In this document: one piece after another, positions 35,637 to 44,545 of the stretch
Numbering within the stretch: position 1 is the first letter of the stretch
Layout: each line of letters starts with the position of its first letter
Assembly (NCBI GenBank): GCA_963818985.1
Contig: CAWFUJ010000004.1
Coordinates: 186,001 to 250,000, forward strand
DNA length: 64,000 nt
Origin: JAFEDN01 sp963818985
GTDB lineage: Bacteria; Pseudomonadota; Gammaproteobacteria; Coxiellales; Coxiellaceae
Direction: 5' to 3'
Notes under the pieces: generated by a model
The model's input: the letters and a program-made list of their open reading frames with translations, nothing else
Databases searched by the model: none
What the model was told of the DNA's origin: nothing
Program-made: the position numbers and the translations under genes

Positions 35637-37301
35637 ATGGCTGCAAAACTTATTCAACATGGAGATAGCACCAAACGTGCATTAATGCGTGGTGTTGACA
35701 TCTTAGCAGACGCAGTAAAAGTAACATTAGGCCCAAAAGGCCGCAATGTCGTGCTCGATGCTAGTTTCGGCGCACCAAGAATCACCAAAGACGGTGTCTC
35801 AGTGGCTAAAGAAATTGAATTGGTCGATAGATTTGAAAATATGGGCGCACAGATGGTCAAAGAAGTTGCTTCGCAAACTTCTGACTTGGCTGGTGACGGT
35901 ACGACAACGGCCACGGTATTGGCTCAAGCTATCCTTAAAGAGGGCATTCGTTCTGTGGCTTCAGGCATGAATCCTATGGACATTAAACGCGGTCTAGACA
36001 AAGGCATGACTGCAGTGATCGCTGAACTCAAGAAGATTTCTAAACCTTGCAATGACGATCGCGCCATTGCTCAAGTGGGCACAATTTCTGCTAATGCTGA
36101 TGAAGCCATTGGCCGAATAATTGCTGACGCCATGGGTAAAGTAGGCAAAGAAGGCGTCATCACCGTAGAAGACGGCTCGGGCTTAGAAAATGAACTCGAG
36201 TTCGTTGAAGGTATGCAATTTGATCGTGGTTATCTATCACCTTACTTTATTAATAACCAGCAAAACATGAGCGCGGAATTAGATCACCCATTGATTCTGG
36301 TGGTCGATAAGAAAATTTCCAATATCCGTGAAATGTTACCGATTTTGGAAAGCGTTGCTAAAGCTGGCAAACCATTGTTAATTATAGCGGAAGATGTAGA
36401 AGGTGAAGCGTTAGCTACTTTGGTGGTTAATACCATTCGCGGCATTGTTAAAGTAGTTGCAGTCAAAGCGCCTGGCTTTGGTGATCGTCGCAAAGCGATG
36501 CTACAAGATATCGCGGTATTAACAGGCGCCAAAATGATCTCCGAAGAACTCGGTTTAGAATTAGATAAAACCACTTTGGAAGATTTAGGTTCAGCAAAAC
36601 GCGTGGTTGTCACCAAAGACAACACCACCATTATTGATGGCAGCGGCAAAGACAAGGATATTAAAGCTCGCATTGAACAAATCCGCCAAGAAATTGAAGC
36701 CAGCACTTCTGATTATGACAAAGAGAAATTGCAAGAACGTTTGGCTAAATTGGCCGGCGGTGTTGCCGTTATTAAAGTGGGTGCGGCCACTGAGGTGGAA
36801 ATGAAGGAGAAAAAAGCCCGGGTTGAAGATGCATTGCACGCAACTCGTGCCGCAGTTGAAGAAGGTATTGTTCCAGGCGGTGGTGTCGCATTGATCCGTG
36901 CATTACGTGCTTTGAAGAATATCCAAGTCTCTAACCACGATCAACAAGTGGGCGTTGATATTCTCCGTCGCGCAATGAATACGCCTTTGCGTCAAATCGT
37001 TGCCAATGCTGGCGAAGAACCTGCCGTCATTCTAGCTAAAGTTGAAAGCAATAACAGCGAAAGCTATGGCTACAATGCAGCCACAGGGGAATTCGGCGAC
37101 ATGATCGAAATGGGTATTTTGGATCCCACCAAGGTGACCCGCACTGCGCTACAAAATGCAGTGTCGATTGCTGGCTTAATGATCACCACAGAATGCATGA
37201 TCACTGATGCTCCGAAAGAAGATCATGCTCATGGTGGCGGTGAAGGCGGCGGTGGAATGGGCGGCATGGGAGGAATGGGTGGTATGGGCGGCATGATGTA
37301 A
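35637..37301 (+). CDS. groEL: Chaperonin GroEL
   Basis: ATP-driven folding chamber. The 554-residue product has the full family sequence, including VTLGPKGRNVVLD, GDGTTTATVLAQAI, the apical FDRGYLSPYFI and the C-terminal GGM tail (GGGMGGMGGMGGMGGMM). AATGAGG precedes the start. In insect and protozoan symbionts GroEL is often very abundant. Confidence 0.98.
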   Translation: MAAKLIQHGDSTKRALMRGVDILADAVKVTLGPKGRNVVLDASFGAPRITKDGVSVAKEIELVDRFENMGAQMVKEVASQTSDLAGDGTTTATVLAQAILKEGIRSVASGMNPMDIKRGLDKGMTAVIAELKKISKPCNDDRAIAQVGTISANADEAIGRIIADAMGKVGKEGVITVEDGSGLENELEFVEGMQFDRGYLSPYFINNQQNMSAELDHPLILVVDKKISNIREMLPILESVAKAGKPLLIIAEDVEGEALATLVVNTIRGIVKVVAVKAPGFGDRRKAMLQDIAVLTGAKMISEELGLELDKTTLEDLGSAKRVVVTKDNTTIIDGSGKDKDIKARIEQIRQEIEASTSDYDKEKLQERLAKLAGGVAVIKVGAATEVEMKEKKARVEDALHATRAAVEEGIVPGGGVALIRALRALKNIQVSNHDQQVGVDILRRAMNTPLRQIVANAGEEPAVILAKVESNNSESYGYNAATGEFGDMIEMGILDPTKVTRTALQNAVSIAGLMITTECMITDAPKEDHAHGGGEGGGGMGGMGGMGGMGGMM

Positions 37302-37324
37302 GCCTTTCCTGTCTTTTCAAGTTT

Positions 37325-37352
37325 AAAACCCCGCTTCGGCGGGGTTTTTTTT
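37325..37352 (+). terminator. Rho-independent terminator of groESL
   Basis: AAAACCCCGC-TTCG-GCGGGGTTTTTTTT: a GC-rich stem with the stable TTCG loop and a run of T, 24 bases after the groEL stop. Confidence 0.95.
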
Positions 37353-37364
37353 CCCTACTAGTAT

Positions 37365-37392
37365 GTCATCCGCGATCAAGTCGCGGGATGAC
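37365..37392. repeat. GTCATCCCGCGG palindrome, short degenerate form
   Basis: GTCATCCGCGATCAAGTCGC then GGGATGAC, directly after the groESL terminator. Confidence 0.75.
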
Positions 37393-37408
37393 GAAAAGAG
37401 GAATTTAA

Positions 37409-38293
37409 ATGCTTAGTAGTCAATATCTAATGCCTAATAGTAAGAATTGGTCAGCAGGAAACCAGGTAGATACTTTTTATTTAATGCAACGGGCTGGTTT
37501 AATACAAAAACTTACTGCTGATAATTATATTTGCTTACCGCTGGGAGCCAGAATATTACAAAAAATTAAGGCCATTGTGCATGAAGAAATAGAAAAAGAG
37601 GGCGGCCTAGAAATTATTTTACCCGGGCAACATCACATCGATCGACAAAAGGCGGTGATTGAATTGATGCGTCATCAAATTCGTAGTTTTAAACAGCTGC
37701 CGCGAATATTTTACCAAGACTTGGAGATTTATTTTTTTCATCTTGACCCTGGCTCATTGCATGAAATTTATCAAACACTCATGAATCTTTGGCAACGAAT
37801 TTTTTTAAAGCTTGAAATATCATCAGCTTCGCATGTTTATCAGCATGAAGAAATCAACGTAACTGTGCTATTGGCTGATGGCAAAGCCACAAAATTACAG
37901 CTGGGTTATTATGGTCTAGATTGGCTGCATTTAATCTCAACCATTGCTGCACAACATCAAGATGAATTTGGTATTATTTGGCCGGAAAAAATTGCTCCCT
38001 TTCAAATTGGAATTATTCCTTTGCAAATGCAAAAATCTTACCGAGTTCGTGCTGCTGCCGAACAATTGTATCAGCAGTTACAAGCCACCGGCTTTACAGT
38101 TTTTCTGGATGATCGCAAGGAACGGCCAGGCTTGTTATTTGCTGAAATGGACCTTTTAGGGATCCCCCACCGATTATTAATCACCGAACGAGGTTTAGAT
38201 AGCGGAACTGTAGAATATAAGTCACGCCGCACGAGCCAAATACAACATCTAGAACTTAATTCCATTCCCCCTCTCCCCCCGGAGAGGGGATAA
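37409..38293 (+). CDS. ProRS-derived protein lacking the catalytic core
   Basis: A 294-residue open frame whose N-terminal 75 residues (SSQYLMPNSKNW...LMQRAGLIQKL...LPLGARILQKIKAIVHEE) match the start of prolyl-tRNA synthetase and whose C-terminal 110 residues (GIIWPEKIAPFQIGIIPLQM, VFLDDRKERPGLLFAEMDLLGIPHRLLI) match its anticodon-binding domain. The motif 2, insertion and motif 3 regions (about 280 residues) are absent, replaced by about 100 unlike residues. It cannot form a normal aminoacylation site, yet has no frameshift. A full proS is presumably elsewhere. It may be a regulatory or tRNA-binding paralog, or a decayed copy. The last residues IPPLPPERG come from a repeat. Confidence 0.7.
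   Translation: MLSSQYLMPNSKNWSAGNQVDTFYLMQRAGLIQKLTADNYICLPLGARILQKIKAIVHEEIEKEGGLEIILPGQHHIDRQKAVIELMRHQIRSFKQLPRIFYQDLEIYFFHLDPGSLHEIYQTLMNLWQRIFLKLEISSASHVYQHEEINVTVLLADGKATKLQLGYYGLDWLHLISTIAAQHQDEFGIIWPEKIAPFQIGIIPLQMQKSYRVRAAAEQLYQQLQATGFTVFLDDRKERPGLLFAEMDLLGIPHRLLITERGLDSGTVEYKSRRTSQIQHLELNSIPPLPPERG
38264..38292. repeat. Short palindrome of the CCCCTC/GAGGGG family
   Basis: ATTCCCCCTCTCCCCCCGGA then GAGGGG, forming the coding end of the ProRS-derived gene. Confidence 0.8.
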
Positions 38294-38356
38294 TACAAAA
38301 GATCGAATTTTGAACTATATTTAGATTGTTGAAAGTCATATCCTTAGGAGAATTCT

Positions 38357-38854
38357 ATGAGAAAAGCCATCCTTATCTCAATGGTGGCGGCTTTTGCAGA
38401 ATGCGTTATTTATTCTAATGCTCAGGCTGGAATTTATGCCACGATGGTCTTAAATTATCACCCAAACAATGCTTACTGTGAGGATTTTATTAATTCGGGC
38501 GCTTTATATATGTCAGTCAATCCCGGGATTCCTGAGAGTGTGACTGGTAAAGTCAGCGCTATCGTCAACTCTAATAATACCGTTGCTTTACTTAATTTTA
38601 ATCCCGGAGTCACTAAAATTGTTCCAACAATAGATGAAGGCATTTATTGTCCTGCCAAATGTGCCATTGTTAATCAAAATATCAGTTGCCGAAGAGCGTG
38701 CTCATTTGTCGTTAGAAATTTTTATGCTGCACAAATTCCAACCTATGCTGTGCCAAATGGCACAATCAGGATCGAATGTCCAACACTGACCATGTCTAAA
38801 TATTTAAATTACCCGAGTTATCCTTACTCAAATTATCCTTACAATCGGCCTTGA
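38357..38854 (+). CDS. Secreted Cys-rich protein of unknown function
   Basis: A 165-residue protein with a signal peptide (KAILISMVAAFAECVIYSNAQA/G), six Cys residues in the mature part (for example YCPAKCAIV and SCRRACSF) that could form disulfides, and a Tyr/Pro-rich end (YPSYPYSNYPYNRP). TTAGGAG precedes the ATG. No family recognised. First of three consecutive small exported proteins. Confidence 0.6.
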   Translation: MRKAILISMVAAFAECVIYSNAQAGIYATMVLNYHPNNAYCEDFINSGALYMSVNPGIPESVTGKVSAIVNSNNTVALLNFNPGVTKIVPTIDEGIYCPAKCAIVNQNISCRRACSFVVRNFYAAQIPTYAVPNGTIRIECPTLTMSKYLNYPSYPYSNYPYNRP

Positions 38855-38905
38855 ACACACTTGCCATTTATAGCACCTAGTCGCAGAATACGAGCATTAG
38901 ATGTA

Positions 38906-38924
38906 AATGATAATCATTATCATT
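38906..38924. promoter_or_regulatory. Fur box
   Basis: AATGATAATCATTATCATT is a perfect 9-1-9 inverted repeat and nearly the textbook Fur site GATAATGATAATCATTATC. It lies about 110 bases before the secreted-protein gene at 39037. Confidence 0.85.
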
Positions 38925-39036
38925 CAGCCCTGCCACTGCTTGTTCTAAAATAAATCTTTAATTGGCAGACAAATCACCAATGTTGGCCTATATTTATACC
39001 CATCAATCACCGTACATATAAAAAAGGAGTTTTCAT

Positions 39037-39405
39037 ATGAAGGGATTAGTCATCAGCAGTTTAGCTGGCTTGATTATTGCGAGCTTTGGAATCAGTTATG
39101 CGGATGTGGTTAACGTGACCGTTATTAACAATTCTCCACAATCTGCGCGAATTGCTAACGAAGCATTAATCATTTCTCCCAGTAATAACCAACCCCCCAA
39201 ACAATATACTGTGCCAGCCATGTTTAAAATGTTCAGTACAGATTATAAATACCCAAACCCTATCCATCTTGCCCATGCAGGATCTCGAGTCAGGTGTAGC
39301 TGGACCAGCGAACCTATCGGCGTACAAGTGATTAATAATTTAGTATTAAATATTGGCACCGATCCAACTACTAAAAAACCAAACTGCCTAATTGACTGGC
39401 AATAA
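39037..39405 (+). CDS. Small secreted protein, likely iron-regulated
   Basis: A 122-residue protein with a signal peptide (GLVISSLAGLIIASFGISYA/D) and a mature part with two Cys (VRCSW, PNCLI). AAAGGAG is upstream. The perfect Fur box at 38906-38924 suggests repression by iron. No family recognised; an exported role in metal or heme capture is only a hypothesis. There is no TonB box or other clear motif. Confidence 0.6.
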   Translation: MKGLVISSLAGLIIASFGISYADVVNVTVINNSPQSARIANEALIISPSNNQPPKQYTVPAMFKMFSTDYKYPNPIHLAHAGSRVRCSWTSEPIGVQVINNLVLNIGTDPTTKKPNCLIDWQ

Positions 39406-39482
39406 GATGTACTTCTTGCACATTTTTGAAACAGATACTACACTTAAAGATACTTTATTTAAACAACGATGGAGACATTTGT

Positions 39483-39914
39483 ATGAAACGAATTATTATA
39501 ACCTCAGTTATTGCTGCCTTATCTTTGGCCGGCATGGGGATTTCCCAAGCACACGTAAGCCATCAAGGCTCGACGGGAACCAGCCATACATATTTGGTTA
39601 AAGTTGAAGGCAAAGGTGGCATGGGCACTAAACACGAAGCTGTGATTGTAGAAGGGAAAACTGTCAAAGGTAATGAAGTTAAAGATCTCAAACTTTCAGA
39701 AGGTCAAACACCAACAGTTAAATTTGGCTCAATGGAGTGCACAGTTAAACATGGCCATATGAACAAGAATGAAATTGAAGTTAAAATTAACCACAAAAAT
39801 GGAACTTGCGAAGCTTTCGTTTCAAAATCTGGTCATCATAAATCTCATGAAAATAAAAATATGAGCAATGAAAATAAAAATACGAGCGTAAAAACTCAAT
39901 CTACTAAATACTAA
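39483..39914 (+). CDS. Small secreted His/Lys-rich protein
   Basis: A 143-residue protein with a signal peptide (KRIIITSVIAALSLAGMGISQA/H), His-rich mature part (HVSHQ, KHGHMNK, SGHHKSH) and a short tail repeat ENKN. Two Cys. The ATG at 39483 has TGGAGA upstream and gives the signal peptide; the frame opens earlier at 39426. It follows the Fur-box gene on the same strand and may share its transcript. His clusters suggest metal binding but no family is recognised. Confidence 0.6.
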   Translation: MKRIIITSVIAALSLAGMGISQAHVSHQGSTGTSHTYLVKVEGKGGMGTKHEAVIVEGKTVKGNEVKDLKLSEGQTPTVKFGSMECTVKHGHMNKNEIEVKINHKNGTCEAFVSKSGHHKSHENKNMSNENKNTSVKTQSTKY

Positions 39915-39923
39915 AATTTAGCA

Positions 39924-40976
39924 TTAAGTAGGGCTAGCCATAAAGATGTGGCTAGCCCAACTTTTTCGCCATTGATATTCACTGCGTAATTTCAAAAACT
40001 CTTCCGGTACTTGATTCGAATTTTTTAATAATTTCTGTCGCATGTGGTCAGTATGTGCCAGGGGATCATAAACAGCCAACGCCAACTCTTGCCAATTATT
40101 TATTTTTTTATCTATCCCTTGTGGCCATGCTACTTCCTCCAATTTTTTTTCCGGCCATCCAAAAAATGTTTGCGCCTCTTTATATAGCATGAGACTGGCG
40201 CGGTATTTTGCTTCGATACTATAGCCAGCGATATGCGGGGTGGCAATGAGCGCTTGTTTTAACAACCGCAAATCAATATCGGGTTCATTTTCCCATACAT
40301 CCAAACATAAATGTAAATGCGTTTGTTGTAATAAAACCTGGGTATCAATGAGTTCTCCCCTGCCTGCATTAATCAATACGCAACCAGGTTTTTGACGCTT
40401 TAAAAAATCATCATTGAGTAAATGATAACTAGCAAATGGCCCTTCATAGGTTAAAGCAGCATGGACACAAATTAAATCGACGTCTGACACTTGATCGAGT
40501 GGCACTGAATTAAAATCAATCTGTCGTTGTTGACGGGGCGGGTCGTTTAATACGACTTCCCAGCCCAATTGCCGCAAAAAATCGGCCACGCAACCACCAA
40601 CTTGACCTACGCCGATGATAGCGGCCCGGCCAGGTACATTGCAAAGTCCCTTTTTCTGCAAAGCAGCCAAACAACATAAGATATATTCAGCAACAGTGAC
40701 TGCATTTGCTCCAGGGGTATTAGCCCATTTGATACCCTTGCTTTCAAACCAGTCCACATCTAAATGATCAAAACCAGCGGTAGCAGTACCGACAAAGCGT
40801 ATTTGGCTTTTGGCCAATAGCTGCTCATTCACTTTCGTCAGGGTACGAACCCACAACATATCCGCGTCTAATAAATCCTCAGGACCAATATCCCTTCCCG
40901 ATTTTTTGATTAGCACGCAGTGATCCGCTAACAATTCATCAACCAACGGTATTTTATCATCAACGACTATTTTCAA
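39924..40976 (-). CDS. pdxB: Erythronate-4-phosphate dehydrogenase
   Basis: Second step of the DXP-dependent pyridoxal phosphate pathway. A 350-residue D-2-hydroxyacid dehydrogenase with VGTATAGFDHLDVDW, TPGANAVTVAEYI, the NAD motif IIGVGQVGGCVADFL, INAGRGELIDT, the catalytic ENEPDID and TPHIAGYSIEAK, the set that marks PdxB. Convergent with the secreted-protein genes. Confidence 0.95.
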   Translation of the reverse strand: MKIVVDDKIPLVDELLADHCVLIKKSGRDIGPEDLLDADMLWVRTLTKVNEQLLAKSQIRFVGTATAGFDHLDVDWFESKGIKWANTPGANAVTVAEYILCCLAALQKKGLCNVPGRAAIIGVGQVGGCVADFLRQLGWEVVLNDPPRQQRQIDFNSVPLDQVSDVDLICVHAALTYEGPFASYHLLNDDFLKRQKPGCVLINAGRGELIDTQVLLQQTHLHLCLDVWENEPDIDLRLLKQALIATPHIAGYSIEAKYRASLMLYKEAQTFFGWPEKKLEEVAWPQGIDKKINNWQELALAVYDPLAHTDHMRQKLLKNSNQVPEEFLKLRSEYQWRKSWASHIFMASPT

Positions 40977-41000
40977 ATTTTGCCTTAATATAAAATTGTA

Positions 41001-41031
41001 TTTCCCCTCTCCCTGATGGGAGAGGGGAAAT
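41001..41031. repeat. Short palindrome of the CCCCTC/GAGGGG family
   Basis: TTTCCCCTCTCCCTGATGGG followed by AGAGGGGAAA, in the gap between divergent pdxB and the efflux operon. Confidence 0.85.
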
Positions 41032-41054
41032 ACCAGAATGTGATAGACTCGGTG

Positions 41055-41075
41055 GGTATTTTAACATAAAATACC
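41055..41075. promoter_or_regulatory. Palindromic operator candidate of the efflux operon
   Basis: GGTATTTTA-ACA-TAAAATACC is a perfect 9-3-9 inverted repeat 24 bases before the TolC-family start. It is AT-rich and resembles operator sites of dimeric repressors, and it is not one of the dispersed repeat families. Confidence 0.5.
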
Positions 41076-41098
41076 TCTGCGAAGGGGCTTCCTAGGCA

Positions 41099-42583
41099 AT
41101 GAAATTTTTTTTAAAAAATACATATCTCTTTTTTATTTTTGCGCTATGCTTAGGGCCAGGGTCTATTTATCAATCGTATGCGGCGACAACAATTGCAATA
41201 GTTCAGGGTGTCAGCGAAAAAGACTTAAATATTCCCCAACCGCAAGCAACCCCACGTTTTTCCAAATTTCTGACCCTACCCGAGGCCATAGTCTTGGCGC
41301 TACGAAATAATCCAAATGTCCATAGCAGCCGTTTACAAAGAATAAACGACAAATATGCCCTGGAATTGGCCAACTATGCATTTCAACCCCATTTTAATAT
41401 AACCGGCAATACCGTGTTCACGGAAGGTCATAAAACTGGCTACAATTTTAATCCCGGGGTCAGCCTAGCAACCAAATGGGGAACACAGCTATCGATCAAT
41501 AATACCACCGATTTAAAAGGCACCCAGCAAGAACAAGTATCCGTCACCCAACCTTTATTACGCGGATTTGGTGCTGTTAATCAATTCAGCTGGCTGAACA
41601 CTCAAGATAGTGAATTAATTGCGCGTTTGAGTTTTAAGACCAGTATTACCGATATCATCACCCAAGTCATTACCACTTACCGACAAGTCGTTCAGGATTA
41701 TAATAATCTTAAAGTGCAAAAAAAAGCTCTACGACGCGAAGAACAAACTGAAAAACAATATCGGCTACGGACCAAGTCAGGAAAAATGGCGCCAAGTGAA
41801 TTATTGCAAGAGCAAGCCAATTTGGCCAATACCCGCTTAGAGACCTTGCGGCAAGAAAATACCGCTCAACAGGATTATCAAACTTTATTAGATACCTTAG
41901 GATTATCACCTAATTCACATTTAAAATTAGATACAAATATCAATTTTCATGCATATAAGGCCCCAACCAAAGAGCAAGCGATCGAGATTGCACTTAATAA
42001 TAATCCTCAATATGTTACTCAAACAATTCAGATTAATGCGGCAGAACGAGCGGTACAAACTGCTAAAAATGATTTATGGTGGCAGCTTGATGTCAGCGCC
42101 GAATCTAATCTAGTGACTAGCCATGGTAACTTTCCAGGTGTTACTAGTCTTAGTGAATTAAGCACCACCAATGCACCCAGCATCACTTTACAATTATCAA
42201 TTCCTTTTCGTGAAATTGATAAAAAAGCCGCATTGGTGAATGCCAAAGTCGCATTGGCTCAAGCTCAAGATGCGTTGGAACAAAATAAACGGACTTTGAT
42301 TAGACAAGTCATCAATGATTTAAACAATTTAAATAATCTATTGGATCAATTAAATATCGCTGCACTAGGGATATCTTTGCAGCGCAAGAATTTTAATGCT
42401 GAACAGATTAAACAACGATATGGGCAAACTACCGCATTGAATGTTAATATTATACAAGATCAATTACTGCAGCAGGAAATTAATTTTGTCAACAGTCAAA
42501 TCGGTTATTTGAATAGTGTCACTGAATTTGAAAATTTATTAGGCAAAACCCTTAACGGTTGGGGTGTTGAATTGAGGTATTAA
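41099..42583 (+). CDS. TolC-family outer-membrane efflux protein
   Basis: A 494-residue protein with a signal peptide and two TolC-like repeats of long helices and short strands (LTLPEAIVLALRNNPNVHSSRLQ; ATKEQAIEIALNNNPQYV; ALVNAKVALAQAQDALEQNKRTL). Forms the outer-membrane channel. It is the first gene of an operon with an HlyD-type adaptor and a MacB-type transporter, two bases before the next gene. Confidence 0.88.
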   Translation: MKFFLKNTYLFFIFALCLGPGSIYQSYAATTIAIVQGVSEKDLNIPQPQATPRFSKFLTLPEAIVLALRNNPNVHSSRLQRINDKYALELANYAFQPHFNITGNTVFTEGHKTGYNFNPGVSLATKWGTQLSINNTTDLKGTQQEQVSVTQPLLRGFGAVNQFSWLNTQDSELIARLSFKTSITDIITQVITTYRQVVQDYNNLKVQKKALRREEQTEKQYRLRTKSGKMAPSELLQEQANLANTRLETLRQENTAQQDYQTLLDTLGLSPNSHLKLDTNINFHAYKAPTKEQAIEIALNNNPQYVTQTIQINAAERAVQTAKNDLWWQLDVSAESNLVTSHGNFPGVTSLSELSTTNAPSITLQLSIPFREIDKKAALVNAKVALAQAQDALEQNKRTLIRQVINDLNNLNNLLDQLNIAALGISLQRKNFNAEQIKQRYGQTTALNVNIIQDQLLQQEINFVNSQIGYLNSVTEFENLLGKTLNGWGVELRY

Positions 42584-42585
42584 CC

Positions 42586-43773
42586 ATGTCATCGCCAGTA
42601 TGCAAATGGAAATTAGCTAAATATTTTTTTTATGGATTCTTAATCAGTTTATTATTGAGTATGAATGCTTGTCATAATAAGAAAACTGCAAAGAAATCCG
42701 AAAACTATACAGTTATTACCGCAGAAGCAAAACCGATTATCACGTCCTTACATTACTCCGGAACTTTAGCGCCGCTGTCTTCTAAATTGATTTTAAGTCC
42801 GATTGCTGGGCGTATTACCAAGGTATACTTCACTTACGGCCAACAAATTGAAAAAGGCCAGCAGTTGTTTTCTATTGATGCGACCAAACTCACCGAAGAT
42901 TACCGAAAAACTGTGAGTAACTATTTAGAAAAAAAACAAAGTTATGAAGCTGGAATTGTTTCATTCCAAGGAACCGAAGCTTTGCATAAAGCAGGAGTTA
43001 TCTCCAATGAAGAATATGTGACGGCAAAGAATCACCAAAAGAGTGACACCTTAAGTTATTATCAGGCACGTTACGATTTAGAAAAATTATTACCGCTCAC
43101 CAATATTTCTATTGAATCCATCGAGAAATTAAATTTATCCGATGTTAAAAAAGTGAATCAAGTTTTAAATAAAGCCTTTAACGAGATAAATGTCATTTCT
43201 ACTTCGAATGGAATCGCCTTATTTCCTACCTCTCAAGAAAAGAAAGATGATTCTAGTAGCGGTATCGTCAATGTCGGCGATGAAGTTAAAAACGGACAAC
43301 TGATATTATCTATCGGCGATCTAAGTGGATTTTCGATGAAAATTAATGTCAGCGAAATTAGTGTCAACCTGATCAAGCCTGGGATTCCCGCGATCATCAC
43401 CGGCGATGCTTTTCCAGGAATAATTTTGAATGGAGGCGTCGTTTCGGTCGCAGGCCAAGCAAGTCCACAAGAAGGTGAAAACGGTTTAGGAATGTTTGAA
43501 GTGAGAATTAGAATTCCATACGTTACGCCTGAGCAGCAACGTATTATTCACGTCGGAATGAGCGCAAAAGTGCAATTAAACATTGCTGAAAAACCGCAAA
43601 TATTAGTGCCTATCAAAGCAGTCTTCTCCCAAGATGGTAAAAAAATGGTAACAATCATTGATAAATCTGGACAAAAACACAACGTGGCTGTCATTACTGG
43701 CAAAACTACTCTGACTGATGTGGCGATTGTCGAAGGAATTTCACCCGGAGACCGAATTGTCGTCCCTCATTGA
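42586..43773 (+). CDS. HlyD/MacA-type periplasmic adaptor
   Basis: A 395-residue protein with an N-terminal hydrophobic anchor ending in NAC that may be a lipoprotein site, a biotinyl-lipoyl domain (LILSPIAGRITKVYFTYGQQIEKGQQL), a coiled-coil section, and beta-barrel and membrane-proximal domains. It links the inner-membrane transporter to the TolC channel. Overlaps the ATPase gene. Confidence 0.85.
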   Translation: MSSPVCKWKLAKYFFYGFLISLLLSMNACHNKKTAKKSENYTVITAEAKPIITSLHYSGTLAPLSSKLILSPIAGRITKVYFTYGQQIEKGQQLFSIDATKLTEDYRKTVSNYLEKKQSYEAGIVSFQGTEALHKAGVISNEEYVTAKNHQKSDTLSYYQARYDLEKLLPLTNISIESIEKLNLSDVKKVNQVLNKAFNEINVISTSNGIALFPTSQEKKDDSSSGIVNVGDEVKNGQLILSIGDLSGFSMKINVSEISVNLIKPGIPAIITGDAFPGIILNGGVVSVAGQASPQEGENGLGMFEVRIRIPYVTPEQQRIIHVGMSAKVQLNIAEKPQILVPIKAVFSQDGKKMVTIIDKSGQKHNVAVITGKTTLTDVAIVEGISPGDRIVVPH

Positions 43774-44440
43774 ATTAAAAGATGTGATTAAAACCTATAT
43801 CATGGGCAAAGAAAAATATGTTGCTCTTAAAGGTATTAATTTAAAAATCGATCGCGGCGAATTATCAACCATTATCGGCGCTTCAGGATCAGGTAAAACG
43901 ACCACCATGAATATTTTGGGTTTACTGGATCGTCCCTCCGAAGGTAAATATTTTCTTGAAGGCATTGATACATCGACGTTTACCTTAGATCAACTTGCCG
44001 ACTTGCGCAACGAAAAAATAGGGTTTATTTTCCAGTCCTTTTTTCTATTGCCAAAACTAACCGCCTTGCAGAATGTGATGCTACCATTGGCATATCGGCG
44101 CAATCATCCACCTACCGATCGTCGAGATAAAAACCGGGCCCGCAATATGCTATCTAAAGTGGGTATGGACGAATATGCCTCCCACCGACCCTATGAACTG
44201 TCTGGCGGTCAACAACAACGTGTCGCTATCGCCAGGGCTTTGGTCGGCAACCCCAGTATCATTCTCGCCGATGAACCAACAGGTGCACTTGACACTAAAA
44301 ATAGTCAAGATGTTTTGGCATTGCTTAAAGATCTAAATAAAAACGAAGGCGCAACCATTGTCATCATCACCCACGACCCTGAAGTGGCAAAACGCTCGAA
44401 CCGGATTATAAAAATTTTTGATGGGAAAATTGTTAGTTGA
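43757..44440 (+). CDS. MacB-type ABC transporter ATPase
   Basis: A 227-residue ATPase of the LolD/MacB group: Walker A GASGSGKTT, LSGGQQQRVAIARAL signature, Walker B IILADEPTGALD and switch THDPEVA. I chose the TTG at 43757 because GGAG lies seven bases before it, inside the end of the adaptor gene; an ATG at 43718 would add 13 residues in a region still coding for the adaptor. The permease is a separate gene downstream. Confidence 0.88.
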   Translation: MSSLIELKDVIKTYIMGKEKYVALKGINLKIDRGELSTIIGASGSGKTTTMNILGLLDRPSEGKYFLEGIDTSTFTLDQLADLRNEKIGFIFQSFFLLPKLTALQNVMLPLAYRRNHPPTDRRDKNRARNMLSKVGMDEYASHRPYELSGGQQQRVAIARALVGNPSIILADEPTGALDTKNSQDVLALLKDLNKNEGATIVIITHDPEVAKRSNRIIKIFDGKIVS

Positions 44441-44482
44441 GGATTGTCCCCCACGTGCACCATGTTATCTCACGTGCAGCGT

Positions 44483-44511
44483 GTCATCCCGCGGCTTGAC
44501 CGCGGGATGAC
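44483..44511. repeat. GTCATCCCGCGG palindrome, short form
   Basis: Perfect GTCATCCCGCGGCTTGACC...GGGATGAC between ATPase and permease genes of the same operon. Confidence 0.85.
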
Positions 44512-44545
44512 ATGGTGCGAGAGAATTATTTGAACGGAGGATTTT

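Noticed and set aside
35654..36839. Long reverse-strand frames inside groEL
   Set aside because: Codon-bias shadows of a highly conserved gene, without ribosome sites or family similarity.
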